Assembly (NCBI GenBank): GCA_947568835.1
Contig: OX387603.1
Span: 26,002,651 to 26,066,650 of the forward strand
Source: Protonemura montana
Taxonomy: Eukaryota; Arthropoda; Insecta; Plecoptera; Nemouridae
Length of the DNA stretch: 64,000 bases
Direction: 5' to 3'
Both the position numbers and the translations under genes were made by a program. Shown here one piece after another: positions 1 to 12,800 of this stretch. The notes beneath the pieces were generated by a model, which worked only from the letters and a program-made list of their open reading frames with translations, made no database searches and was not told the DNA's origin. Every line of letters starts with the position of its first letter. Position 1 is the stretch's first letter.

Positions 1-3000
1 CTGGCGAGCAATTCCTGGCGTTCGTGCCCCCGTTTCAGTCTGCAGTGCATTCTTCGGTCAATTTGGTAAAACTGAACACTGTGTGACTCAACCTTTGCCG
101 ACCAATGGCCACCGCTATGTTGGGCAACGAAGTCAGAAAAGATAAAATAAGAACGTATACGATTCAGTTATTTTGTATGTTTTTCAATAGAAACCATTGC
201 AAAAAGTTCTAAAAACGAGGATAGAAAATTGTTTCCCCCTTTGTTCTATAGCAAATCAACTCAAATGCAATTAATGGAACTTTGGAAACTTTTCACCGAT
301 TAAAAACTTCGACATTTTCCAAATATATTTCCAAAATTCCGTTCGTTGTAGCCGGAGGCATCGTACAACTATTTCATTAAACTTTCAGATATCAAACAAT
401 CTTTTCTAGTTTCAAAGTTCGGTCCGAGAGTTTGAAATGTCCCCGAGGTCAGCGCTGCGGATAATTTAAAAGACATCGCTTCTGTTTCGTAACGAATTCA
501 AATCTGTTTGTAGCCAGTTACAAGCGAGTCCCTCCCGAGGGACGCGTGGGACTCTTCGAGTTGGCAACGGATCACGAGAGTGAAAGCCCAGCGACAAGAA
601 TGAAACCTCTCAGTTCGTCTCCCTATGAGCACGTCTCGGCTCCCTGAAAGTGATCGCCCGCGGGGCTCTACGCCGACGCCGCCTAATGGACGCCCGCCCG
701 ACGCCAACGCCGACGCCGATCTCGTTTGTTTCCTGCCCTCGCAACACGCTCTCGCACCTCCTCAAATATTTATGCCACGCGACATAAGGAGCACTACACG
801 GCATCCGCCAAGATAATGCGACGCCCTCCGACGCGACGCCGTCTTTTTCCATCAGCGCACGCACAGATTCGACGCCTCGGCCGGCGTCTCGACGCGGTGT
901 GATAGCATCATGCCGGCCGCCCGGTCCACGGGGAAGGCGAATTGTGTAGAGATTGGCACTCCGAGCAGCGAAGGAGGGTAAAAAAAACACAGGGAATATA
1001 AATTGGCAATCGGGTGTGTATACCTATATGCGACGTCACGTGACGTCTGCAGACGACATGTTCATGGCTCGAACCAGGGAGTGTATACAACACAATATGC
1101 AGATTTATTCTTTCACGAAAAAATTGCAAGTCACTTTACCTTGTTTTATTTCGCGTCTTGAGATGGGGAAACATAAAGTAAAGGCGCCACCTTTGTGTAT
1201 GTGTGTTTGTGTTTGTGAACATGTCAAAATGACATGACTTTTATACATAATATATGACAGCGTGGGCGAAGTGCCTTTAATAAAACCCTCTAAAATCTAA
1301 ATAAAGCGAGGCAGTGCGGGCAATATTTCAGCGAGTGGCACGAATTAATGAAGCCGGCCCGGCGCGGTAATTTCGGCACCGATCGGTCTTTCCATGCTGC
1401 AATTTGTCGACCCCCTCCCCCCCCCCCCCCCCCCAATGCCGCTACGTCGAGGGCATCAATAAGTCCGTGGCGCGTTTGTATCGCGAGACTGCGCCATCCA
1501 TCTCGCCACTAATTAATGTTTGGTGGACTGCACGGGATCGGGGTAGGGGACTCTGCGATTTTCGCCGGCACGAGCAACTTTTTAATATGTTGTTCGTTAT
1601 TTGCCCGCCATCTGACGCCCCCCGGTCTGGACGCGCGGTCCTTCAGAAGCCACTCTCGCCACATCGGGACGAAACTTTTAATAGCTCGCCTCGTGCCGCC
1701 GCCCGATTTCGGCCATTATTGTCTGGCAGTTCTGGGTGGCACCGCCAGGCGCGCACGCGGCGCAACATGGCGTCCCAGGAGAGGGCGCTTCGTTAGGAAG
1801 AAACTGCGCCCCGGCTGTCTGCCAGTAATTACAGTTTCCCTGCTCGAGCTCGAAGGCCGAGGTCGGGGGGGGGGTGTGGGGGGGAACGGGGGAAATCGGA
1901 AGCTCTTTTGTCGGTTGTCGATTGCCGAGCGAGCGGCGTCGAAGTAGGTACGCAAAGAGAAATTAAAATTAACTCGGGTTCCGGAGACTATTCACAAGTA
2001 CGTAAGTTAGAGATTGTGCTGCGAGTGCATTTCAAGTCAAACAGAAGAGTTGAATCTTAAGACCAACTTTCCCGACTTGAAAACTATTCCACTCCCCGGA
2101 TATTATATAACATCATAGTTTTCCCCCCCAGGTATGCTTAATTTCAATGAGATTCCTGGGATAAGTGTGCGATATTTCATTGTTCCAGGTTCTCCGCTGA
2201 AAGCGCCGAGGTGAACACCGAACGCGCCGCGTGCGACAGGAATTCGGCGCAGGTTGAAATTGGAAAATTGATGCGGAAGTTTCAGCTCCGGGGTCGCCCG
2301 TCTCTGTGACAGCTCCATTACGACGGCGGCGTCCCGACGCAAGCCACCAGGCGACGCCTTGTCTCCGTTTGGCGTCGTGATGTAATAGCCACCTCGATAG
2401 ACTTGTCTCTCGCCTACAATCCAGTCTATGATACTTTAACAACGAAGTCAATCGCAAGAAAACACTGTTTGTTAAAAAACAAATCGGGGAGCGTACCTTC
2501 GGGACATTTCGCCGACGATTACATCCGATATCAAGGTGCACAGAGCGTAACGGGAACCGACCAAGGTTAATTGGATTTGGCGATGGAATCAAACGGTACA
2601 CTGGTAAGAGTTTCCATGGTAACGCAACAGTCATCGACGCTGACACGGTGCAGACGTCTGAATAGGATGGGAAGTGACGACGGGACAGCCGACTCACAGG
2701 TCCTCGTGGTCAAGCCGTCGTCTCCAATTAGAAGCAGACAAAAGACTTGCACGTATTGTTTCCAACGCTCATAGGATGCAATTAAAACAATTAAATGCAT
2801 GTCAGACGCCGCGTCACATGCCATCAGGCGAATAACTGTCTCGGCTTCGGCGATGACGACCTCGTGGGTCTCGGATCTCGGAGAAAAGCATTCCTCAGCG
2901 CGGGTCGTCAACGCCTCCTCATGACATCAGCAAGCACCGCGCGTTGCCTCGGAGACTAACGCTGCACCAGCATTCTGATGGAAATTTCATTGCTTTGCCA

Positions 3001-3690
3001 TATATCCACCTGAAAGGCAATCTCTGCGATCTAGAGAATCGCGGATCCGTCTCTGAAATAAGGGAAAGCAATCCACGATGACGCCCCCCCCCCCTCCCCC
3101 ACCCCGCCGCCACTCACTGGCAGCCTGAAACCAAACCAATCCGAGAAAATATTTGCACTCGGCATCGCGTGGGCGTCTGGCGGCGTCGCGACGCTAGTCA
3201 AACAGACGGCGAACCTAACGCAAACAATTTCTTACGCTACACCTATATACTAATTAAATATTCCACCCACCGATCCGACGCCGCGTCTTTGGCGTCGGCG
3301 TCGCAGGAAATAATTGCACGCGGCGCCCGATTTGAATGCATCGGCGGGCGGGCGTCGTCAATAGCCCGACGCTCGGCGTCGTGTTTGCGTTGCTTTCGCG
3401 GGCCGCGGAGTGAGTTAGACGTAATTAGTCGACGTCGATGAGTTTTATTTGCCGAAACACTCTGGGAACATGTCGGCACGGCGAGGGTAAAAGGGAACAA
3501 ACGCGTATCGCAATGCACCGTCTGGGTCCGTGTGATTTATTTCAGTTTATTTGAATTGCGCCAGACTTGATTACTCCCCGGGCAACTCACTGTGAAGGGA
3601 AAAATTGGGGAGTGCTGCAAGTTCTAGCCACGTCGACTGCCTTGCATTTTCCTTTGCTTTGTCGCGTTTAACGACGTTTCGACAACGTGG
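1..3690. other. No gene seen; GC-rich and C-tract patches
   Basis: ORFs here are short, overlap on both strands and look like no protein family. Notable content is the poly-C tract at 1411, C-rich 3083-3107 and dense GACGCC/GGCGTC words at 670-720, 818-905 and 3170-3430. Confidence 0.6.
1411..1434. repeat. C tract (C18 plus C5)
   Basis: 24 bases of C with a single T at 1416. Confidence 0.95.
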
Positions 3691-3697
3691 CCTGTCT

Positions 3698-4015
3698 AAT
3701 GGCGTCGGTGAATGAGTCAGGCACCAAACCTTGCCAAGAAGGGGGGGGGGTAAAACTTAGTGTCGCCACCACCGGCAACTGAAGAACCGTACAACTCGAG
3801 AAAGATGGATTTCTCCACTAAAACATGCTGACGATAGTTGCATGACCAAGGTAAGTAAAGGCGAATTAAGTTGCTGTACCAACTTTCATCCCTCCAACCT
3901 CTCTCCCGAACAGAACTGGTCATGTGTATGATGGTCACCCATCCAATACCTGACTCAGCGCAGTGTTGCTTAACTTCGGTGATCTCGCGATGATGGCCGT
4001 TATGACTAGCATCAC
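3698..4015 (-). mobile_element. 5S rRNA-derived SINE, copy with long head
   Basis: Read on the minus strand it opens with a 5S rRNA-like head: GAGATCACCGAAGTTAAGC, then a match to the 5S internal control region ending TGGATGGGTGACC. A body shared with the copies at 14.1, 33.5 and 50.0 kb follows, including the box that reads TCGAGTTGTACGG. The 3' part is shortened and interrupted by a G10 tract near 3740-3749, but the family end near 3698-3715 (CATTCACCGACGCCATTAG) is present. Confidence 0.85.
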
Positions 4016-4303
4016 AGAGGAGTGACTGCCAACGGGCCGTTTCCGATCATATTACACGCCGATAACTCCGCCTCTGCCGGGCCACGTGGTCAACGCCATC
4101 CTCGTCCCAGGATGCTCAATTACAAAAGTTTGACACATCAAGTTAAGACCCCCCCCTCCCCCCCCCCCCTCCTCTACACCGCCTTGAATACTGGCTGTGT
4201 TTTCTGAACACAGACGATAACGGTTTTCGACGGGACCGATGTCTCACTCTCGAGGGAGTCGATCAACATCGTGGTTTGTCCCTGAGTAGGCTGACTTCCA
4301 TTC

Positions 4304-5388
4304 CCTGTCACGGAATGTCCAGCACAGACGCGACGGCGAGTGTCCGCTTCATTGCGTGGAGCGAAACAAGCAGCCTGTCACGGAATGTCCAGCACAGACG
4401 CGACGGCGAGTGTCCGCTTCTTTGCGTGGAGCGAAACAAGCGCCCTGTCATGGAATGTCCAGCACAGAGGCGACGGCGAGTTTCCGCTCCTTTGCGTGGA
4501 GCAAAACAAGCACCCTGTCACGGAATGTCCAGCACAGAGGCGACGGCGAGTGTCCGCTTCATTGCGTGGAGCGAAACAAGCACCCTGTCACGGAATGTCC
4601 AGCACAGACGCGACGGCGAGTGTCCGCTACTTTGCGTGGAGCGAAACAAGCACCCTGTCACGGAATGTCCAGCACAGACGCGACGGCGAGTGTCCGCTCC
4701 TTTGCGTGTAGCGAAACAAGCACCCTGTCACGGAATGTCCAGCACAGAGGCGACGGCGAGTGTCCGCTTCTTTGCGTGGAGCGAATCAAGCACCCTGTCA
4801 CGGAATGTCCAGCACAGAGGCGACGGCGAGTGTCCGCTCCTTTGCGTGGAGCGAAACAAGCGCCCTGTCACGGAATGTCCAGCACAGAGGCGACGGCGAG
4901 TGTCCGCTCCTTTGCGTGGAGCGAAACAAGCACCCTGTCACGGAATGTCCAGCACAGAGGCGACGGCGAGTGTCCGCTCCTTTGCGTGGAGCGAAACAAG
5001 CGCCCTGTCACGGAATGTCCAGCACAGAGGGCGACGGCGAGTGTCCGCTCCTTTGCGTGGAGCGAAACAAGCACCCTGTCACGGAATGTCCAGCACAGAG
5101 GCGACAGCGAGTGTCCGCTACTTTGCTTGGAGTGAAACAAGCACCCTGTCACGGAATGTCCAGCACAGAGGCGACGGCGAGTGTCCGCTACTTTGCTTGG
5201 AGTGAAACAAGCACCCTGTCACGGAATGTCCAGCACAGACGCGACGGCGAGTGTCCGCTACTTTGCTTGGAGCGAAACAAGCGCCCTGTCACGGAATGTC
5301 CAGCACAGACGCGACGGCGAGTGTCCGCTCCTTTGCGTGGAGTGAAACAAGCGCCCTGTCACGGAATGTCCAGCACAGAGGCGACATC
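4304..5388. repeat. 70-bp minisatellite, about 15.3 units
   Basis: Units start (at CGGAATGTCC) at 4311, 4381, 4451, 4521, 4591, 4661, 4731, 4801, 4871, 4941, 5011, 5082, 5152, 5222, 5292 and 5362 (partial). The spacing is 70 bp except for one 71-bp unit, from an extra G near 5031. Variable sites include GACGCG/GAGGCG, CTTC/CTCC/CTAC before TTTGCG, and GCGTGG/GCTTGG; the last variant is confined to three adjacent units near the 3' end, a sign of local amplification. The unit has no stop in any forward phase, so long chance ORFs run through the array. I see no reason to call it coding. Confidence 0.97.
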
Positions 5389-5977
5389 GGATCTGTTCTG
5401 AGTACAGATCTAGAATGGGTACAGACTCCTTCATTCACTAACCTGCTCGTGACAAACGCAGCCTCCTCGTCGGGGACGTCGTGTGTGCGGCGAGGGGGTT
5501 CGACTGCCGGCGAGCGTCTATTATATCGCAGACATCGAGACGGATTGCTATCAGCGCCGCGCCGGAATCGAATCACTTGCGATAGTGTGACGTCACCATC
5601 TCCCTGCGAAACAAGTGAAGTTCTTATATCACGGCTGTAGGGAAGCAATTCAGAGGCGACGCCAGTGACGTCGCGAGAAGAAAGCGGAGATGTAATTTAA
5701 TTGCATCATTATACAAATAACAGTTACCCTGACAACGTGACTTGGCGTTGATGGTCACGTTGTCGACACGAGTTGAAGTCGGTAGAGTGTTTGCAAATAT
5801 TGTACAATTAATTTTGAAATATGAATTCAGAACCTCAGCCAAGAATGACATTTGTCAAACCCATTTAACGTTTTTTTGCCAAACAAAGTGGTATCTTTAG
5901 AATATTTGGTCGTGTCTAGATGCCATCTAGAGATGGTCTCTTCTCTTAGCCGGCAAAACAATCAAGGTGGCGTCTTA

Positions 5978-6151
5978 TATTATTATGAACACCATAACCG
6001 TCCCAAAAATTGATGCCCAAACGGGGACTCGTACCCCGATCTCCACCTGTCGCAGGTGTTGCTCTAACCCATTGAGCTACTTGGACACTGGCTTTTTGAG
6101 ACGATTTTAGTGTATTTGATGAGAATGACGGATCTCCAAGGAGTAGAACCT
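5978..6151 (-). mobile_element. Repeat element with tRNA-like cloverleaf, copy 1
   Basis: On the minus strand: a shared leader with CTACTCCTTGGAGATCCG, then CACTAAAATCGTCTCAAAAA, then a tRNA-like unit (about 6014-6086), then TTTTTGGGACGGTTATGGTG and an AT-rich end. The tRNA-like unit starts GTCCAAGTAGCTCAATGGG and has a 7-bp acceptor stem (with G-U pairs), a GCTC/GAGC D stem and a CGGGG/CCCCG T stem with a 7-nt loop. The sequence is diverged beyond the leader start near 6151. Confidence 0.82.
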
Positions 6152-7433
6152 AGTGGTTGCCAGCCGTTCGAGTCGTCAACATTTTTAGCACGAGTGGTAT
6201 GGGCAGTCTTGGGTTCTTTTACAATCATAAGCACATTGTCTTTGAATTCAACGGTCTCGTCGGCTGATACTCCAGCTCCCATCGATTGCCAGCGTCCCGC
6301 GCAGACTAGGGACTCTCTCGGTCGGCAGTCGCCACCGGCTAATCTCTTCCTCGGGCTAACGACGCCGTCGGGACGGACGCCGGCAAAGAGGCGATCGGCA
6401 GGGATCACCGCACGGACGGTGATTATCCTTATGAAGGTTCAATGCCCCCCCTGTGCAAGGGGTCGCCACAGAAGGGATGCACCGCGTGGGAGGGAAGCAA
6501 TCATATTGCCCTGTACCGTACCGGAAATGAGAACTCGACGGACCAACAGACACAATCTGGATTCCATTCCAGGTCGAGGAAGCGAGAAGCAAGTGGTTTT
6601 CTGAGTGGATGGCCACACCATGCCCCTACCATTGGCCCAGGTGGTTGGATGGTTTAATTGTTTTATTATTGGCTTAAGACAATACAAACATGGTGGTCTA
6701 GGAACGCCAAATAGATATGGTTTGTGTAAATAACACGTGCATTAAGTGCTTAAAAGATTATGGTGACGAATGTCAAGCATCACGTTCATCTAAAGAAGGT
6801 TTACGCACGTCCAAATTTGCGATTAACTTTAATATTGCTAATCTTTAATTTGTATCATATATTTATAGCCTCACCCTAAAAAACGACGGCGTTTTGACGG
6901 GAGAGGAGGGCGTTAGTCCTCACGCAACGGATAGCGCGTTTCCCCAACGCCTCCTCGAATGTTGACTCTGATTTGCAGCGAGTCCTCAGTGCAGACGTCT
7001 TCAACGCCAACCTCAACGGCAGCGACGCCCTCATGACTCCACCGTTCATCTGGAGAGTTGCACCAACACAGGAGCTTACAGCGAGGTTCCCGACGGTAGC
7101 TTAGAAGGTGGCTTCTAAAGCTAGGTTGAGAGACTGATGTATAATTTGGTGCAGGCGAGCAGCATGCCAGGATTGATTTGTTGAAAAACGCATTAACGAG
7201 GCTGTTTTCCTAAGCGACTTCAGATGAGCTCGTGGGATGTTCTACCTGTCAGCTTCACGAGGTCGTTCCAGCAAACTCGCAAGAGATAACTTAGCGCACG
7301 CGCAGTTTTCAGAAAGTTCATTCAAAACCTTGTAGACATTCGATTGAGTGTCGATCACGGTGCACTTTTTGTAGATAATCCGAGATTCGTTACATAAATC
7401 GAGATAAAACTACTGCAACACGACGTACTTCTT
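6152..7433. other. No gene seen between the tRNA-like repeats
   Basis: A non-coding mix of AT-rich and GC-rich DNA. The only structure noted is an inverted pair of the motif AACGCC(C)TCCTC at 6903-6915 and 6946-6956. Confidence 0.55.
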
Positions 7434-7747
7434 CGAACCCCGATCTCCATCTGTCGCGGGTGTTGCTCTAGCCCATCGAGCTATTTGGACACTGGCTTTT
7501 TGAGACGATTTTAGTGTATTTGATGAGAATACAAGATCTCCAAGGAGTAGAACCAAGAGGCTGTGAATACTCACAGTCACTCTGATTCTAGTGACGCTAT
7601 ATCACGTCACAACATGTCACAACGATAGGCGGAGATTGGGGTTCGAGTCCCCGTTTGGGTATCAATTTTTGAGACAGTTATAGTGTGCATAATAATAAAA
7701 TCACCCGCGCATTGCAAGCGTTTGCAATTTAAATAAGATTTCAACTA
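7434..7747. mobile_element. Repeat element with tRNA-like unit, copy 2, rearranged head to head
   Basis: Bases 7434-7610 are the leader plus most of the tRNA-like unit on the minus strand. Bases 7623-7747 are the 3' half of the tRNA-like unit (GGTTCGAGTCCCCGTTTGGG), the tail and the terminal arm (GCGCATTGCAAGCGTTTGC) on the plus strand. The two halves face opposite directions and meet near 7610-7623. The terminal arm matches the inverted-repeat arm at 57316-57358. Confidence 0.8.
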
Positions 7748-9686
7748 AACACGTCCCTTGTTATTGTCGAACCCAGCCAATACAGACAAGACTTCATCAG
7801 GTAGGGTTTCAATGTTTTATCAAACCAAAGAATGACTACGCTTATCTTACAACACGACTCATTGCGTTCACTAAGTGCAATTGTAATCAGGAACGGCAAT
7901 GTTTGGTGATGGAAGAATTAATCGCACGTCAGTTTACCTCATTACTCGAAATTTTACGGATCAAAAGAATAGGCCATGTTTTTTCAAGTATTTGGCTTTG
8001 ATACTTGAAGAAAAACAAGTGCAGTTATCAAAAAACGCCATCAAAAAACACCTGATTTCATTGGCAGAGTACAAAGAGATTTTCCATGGCGTAATTCGAG
8101 TGACAATTCTAGTTAGTTCACAATATCAAATTTGTCGTCGAGTATTTGAAATGGATCACAGCTTCAGAAAACGAGTAGAAATGCTACACGTTTTCTGAAC
8201 GGTAAGCTCCTCTGCAGTTATATGCAGCGAATCGCTATATAGACACACGGAAAGAGCCAGGAAAATAGCAATATCATCTCCGGGATTCCACTTCCCTATA
8301 AGCATCGGAGGACATTCCAGACAACGAATATTGCTCCTTCTTTTCTCCTAGTCTCAGTATGACGATATGATATTGTTCTTATGAGTAGGTCAACTCCATT
8401 CAAGTGCAGTGCATGCACCGGGCGATGAACCAACGTGCATTCAGATTCTATGCAGCCGGGACGCGAAATACAGCGAAAGAATTCACATCTTATCGGTTTT
8501 TCCATGAATAAATTTTTGATTGCCTCCCGTTTCGATTTGATATCGCACCTTTTATAGGTCTTTGCAGCGTTATTGCCATCGGCTTTATTGCCATCTGAGA
8601 GAGAAAACAACGCATGTACTTGTTCTTAAACGTCCAATATACCATTAAAAAAAGCTGCAAAACTTTCCCGCCGCGTCCGCTTATCCCAGCGGATCCTCCC
8701 ACCCCAGCCGCTTCGTATCATTCAACCCCCTGCCGCGAACCTGCCGTGAAGAGGACGCCGCCAAACACACACACAGACCACTGGCAGAAATCCAATGCGA
8801 ATAACAACCTCCCTCTATAATTGAATGTAATATCAGAAAGTTTCGCGCATCGAGCAAACCTTGCCGCGACTACGGGGGCAGTGGCCAGACCGCGGCGTCG
8901 TCGGACGACGGATTAAATTGGAGTGTATTTGTGGTGCGCATCTGGCGGCCTAATGGCTTGTCGTATAATACACGACTGCTGGAACGCGGGACGCCGATAT
9001 GAGTCGGCTGAACGACGCCGTCAACGCATCTGTCGCCACGACGCCGTCGTAGACGACGCGTGGTCCGGCGATAGCTATTGGACCGTTGCTTTTACTGCCC
9101 GCTGCTTGGACGTAAGTCGTTTAGACGGCTTGGAAATAGCGTCGTGGCGGTGGACGGCGTTTGGGAGCCAGATGGGGGCGCGGAGTTTGGCCGCGATGGG
9201 AGGTAAAATATGGCGCTCGCAGAGGTGGAAATTGACGGAAATAAAGTAAGAGACAGCCTACAGAAGATTTTGCTTACTTTGCGATATTCTGCTTATGCAG
9301 CGACCACACAATCATGGACCTGTTTACCTTATAGTTTTTTGTAACCAGCAATGTTTTTCTTAGGAAAACACAATATATAGCAAAGCTCAGACAATCCCCC
9401 ATTATTTTTATAGAATTTTATATCCTGGAAATCCTGACATGATCCAATCTCGTCATAAAAATATTTTCTAGCGTAAACCTCGCGACCTCGCTGCGTCACC
9501 GAAGTCGTTCCTCGTTAGTCTGCGTCCCGCGATGGGCATGAACCGAGTTCCCTCCACATTCTAGGGATGAGAACGATCCCAATCTCATCCAATTTTCATA
9601 GCATTACGTCAGCGGCCTGACGACGGGTACTTGAAAGTGCCGTGAACTGTTCACTAGTCTGGCGCTTTCCCGAAAACGTCGTCATT

Positions 9687-9706
9687 GTCGTCGTCGTCGT
9701 CGTCGT
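9687..9706. repeat. (GTC)n microsatellite
   Basis: About seven units of GTC. Similar tracts are at 19338-19360, 47848-47871 and 54594-54615. Confidence 0.9.
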
Positions 9707-9819
9707 GGGCTCGGGAAGAAGACGGTAAGCCGCTAGGCGACGGCGAGAAGGTGAGACCATCACGAAATTATCAACGCGCTCTGGTGATCGGGCTAGGATC
9801 TTAGAGACTAACTGAAGTC

Positions 9820-9872
9820 GTTATACCAATGCCACAGCCTAGAGGTCAAAACAGTGCGTCGTCAAACACTGA
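9820..9872 (+). mobile_element. 5S-SINE 3'-end fragment
   Basis: It reads CCAATGCCACAGCC, then GTCAAAACAGTGCGTCGT and CAAACAC, matching the last 50 bases of the copy at 33.5 kb. The rest of the element is absent. Confidence 0.6.
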
Positions 9873-12800
9873 AAACCCCAATGTCATCGCCTTGATTTCG
9901 ATGTCACCATCCCAAGGAACGGGTGGAACCGCCTTTTTCTTCGGCTCCTCGAAACGAGGTCCAGTTGGCTCGATTGTAAGACGTCGTCACTGCACCAACC
10001 TCCATGCTTTTAATTGAAGATGTCCGCCCAGCTGTAATTGGAGATAACGGGCCAGCTTTACGAGCTGCTCGACCGCAAAGGACATGCGCGACAAGTAGTC
10101 GACAAGTGGTAAGGAACCTGACTTCGCAGGGCAAGAAAAAAACACACACACCTCGCTCGTCTCATGCAGAATGCATGTCTGGCGAGAGTGCACGAACAAG
10201 AAACTCCGCAGAGCGCGTTCTCGCACGGATAAAGTAACAAGTTTTCTACAAAATTTAAGTAATTTGCCAGAGTTTTTTTTAGGGGGAGTGGATCTTCTCC
10301 GTCCCCTTTAGGTATAAAGGTAGTGCTAATCTAAAATAAAACTAATGCACTTAGCGTATCGAGAGCCGGGCTGGCGCTGCTGCAGATAAAATTTTAGAAA
10401 AGGCAAAACTTGCGACAATTTATATTGAACATGACTTTTATTGGTCGATTTTACGAGCGTCCACGTCGAAGAGTGTTCATGCCGGGGAGTAGGTACACTC
10501 TTATCGTCGACGCCGGCCATATGCGATATTGAGCTTTTTACGCCGAGTGCTCGATACACAAGCTGCAGGTAACTTACTGGTCCGTAGCACAGGTAGCGAA
10601 TTATTTCTTTAATAACGTCACTCGTCATAAAACCATGCTATGGGCATTGCAGGTGCCGGCAGCTTTTAGGACGGGAACCCGTCGGCAGGCACTCACCGTG
10701 AGCCCATCAATAATTGTTAGCTGGTTAACAATTTAGAGATTCCTTTCAATCCAGCGCTGTACTTTGGCGAACACTTTTTAACTAAAGTTTAATCCGTGGC
10801 ACTCAACGCAATTTCTTGGTGCCCTCCTTCTCTCTTTAACCAGACAGAGGACGCCTCCAAGGCGTCTTCCTCGTTCAATGTGCACAGCAGCAATGGTTTA
10901 GGACTAGAAGGCAGCAAAGGACAACGTATTGACATATCAGTCTATCACCGTGTTATCAAAAAAGTCTCCTGCCACTGTCTAGCATAAAGCTCAAGCTGGT
11001 GAGGCCAGTGGTGAAGAGGTCCTTTCATTATAGGTAAAATCAAATTGTTCGCCCAGCAAAACGCAGTGATCTTTCCATGCTGGAAGCCCCGATGCGAACT
11101 ACGATAGCGACTGGGCGGAAAAAGCACACACCGAGCAAAAGTCTCTCCTAGTAACTCAGTCCCCGACTAGCATCGAGATAAGCCTGCTCACCACGACTGA
11201 GTAATGAATGTCCTTGCTGCAATTACGTAATTAAGACTAGTTACAGTCGATTGAAGCAGCGACCGTTCTGGGTGGGCCGGTCCACGACACACGGCCGATG
11301 GCTAATGAGCGATCGATGCAGATTAGGGTGCCTCTCGCTGCGTCCGCGTGGCGCGCCCACACATGATCCCAGAACTAACACTCGCCATGTATTGGCGTTT
11401 TGTGTCCAGGCAATCAAATGTGATTTATCAACAGCGTCGATCGGCCCACACTCCGGCGCCCCTGCGTGCGTGCTCGTGATAGATTTGTGGTGCATCGCGG
11501 CGCTGTCACGCATTGATTGCGACTGTCAAGGCGAGGTCTGCAGGCTCAGAACTTGCTCCGTTGCTAGCGAGTAAATTAATTGACCTCTAATCTGAAAATG
11601 TATTTTTAATTCAACTCTGTCCGCACAGCGTAACAAGGAGCGTGTATTGGTGAAGCTAGCGGAATAAAATATCCATATTTCACTGGCTTTTTGCATTCAG
11701 ATGGTATCGGACATGCAGCCAGCTCGCTCGCCGGCCTAACAGTGTATTTGTATTGTTAATTTCGTTCTAAGCGATTTCCACGCGTTAATTAAAAGCGAAT
11801 AACATGCCGCCGTTTCGAGCGGCCCATGAATCAGTCTCCGAGCTGACTTGCTTGCCACGGTGCCGATGATTTGTTGCCGCTCCCGTTTCGGCAACTTTCG
11901 GCCTAAAGCTCCGGCTTTTGTCGTGCCAATTCGACGGCTATGGTTCGCCAGCAGCTCGAGGGTGGTAAGGAATTAGCAAGCACATATCGCTTCTCTGTGA
12001 CGGGCTACTCTTCGGCCGCTTAACTAGCTTCGCGCCGAGCTTAAGGGGCGCAACTCCAGGGCAAAAGTTCGGGCCATTCGCATTGCAGGAATTTTGACCA
12101 AATAGTCGCGTTTATCCCTTGCATAATGAAAAGACATCACACAAACTTGATAAAGTGACTAGCAGAAGTGTCCCAACGTCTAAGCGCTTGCCCAGGACAA
12201 CTATAAACCCGTGCCTCTATGACTCCATACTGACGACGTTGACGAGGACCTCTCATTAAAGTCGGCATCCACGCCTGGGGGCAATCCGTATCTTCGATTG
12301 TTCGAGTCAGTCGGTATCAATCATCCATCAGCGCAGGCCGAGGTCAGTTTTTGACGGACGTTCGAGGCATCCAAAAACCATCTATTAGCTACGACCGGCG
12401 ATCCATCAATCCAACAATGGCGCCCGGTGGTTCAATCAGGCCGATAAACGCTAGTTAATGGTATTTTAATGCGTGCCATGATGCTCATTAGAAGACTCCG
12501 AGGAGACGGCCCGATCTATCAGGACTTCCGTGCCCGATTCTGCTAGAGATGGACTGTTAGATAGCATAGCAGTATCGGCATGCAGACGACATGGACCGTT
12601 GGTCTTGCCCGTGAATCGGCTGAACGCCTTCCTTCTCGAAGAATGTAGTGCTCCTTCTAGTGTAGGAGCTGGCCTGGGAGCGTTTGTTCCATCTCATTTG
12701 CAAAAGTTTCATGTCAGTCAATAGTCTTGTTGCGGATGAGTTCTTTTGTCACGATCGGACTGTCAGTTTACACTCAGATAAGCTTAAGTAACCTATCAGA

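Noticed and set aside
4276..5205. 309-codon ORF (and 259- and 213-codon ORFs in other frames)
   Set aside because: They are products of the stop-free 70-bp minisatellite. No flanking gene structure.
5388..5410. GATCTGT/ACAGATC inverted repeat at the minisatellite edge
   Set aside because: Only 7 bp with a 7-nt loop, expected by chance.
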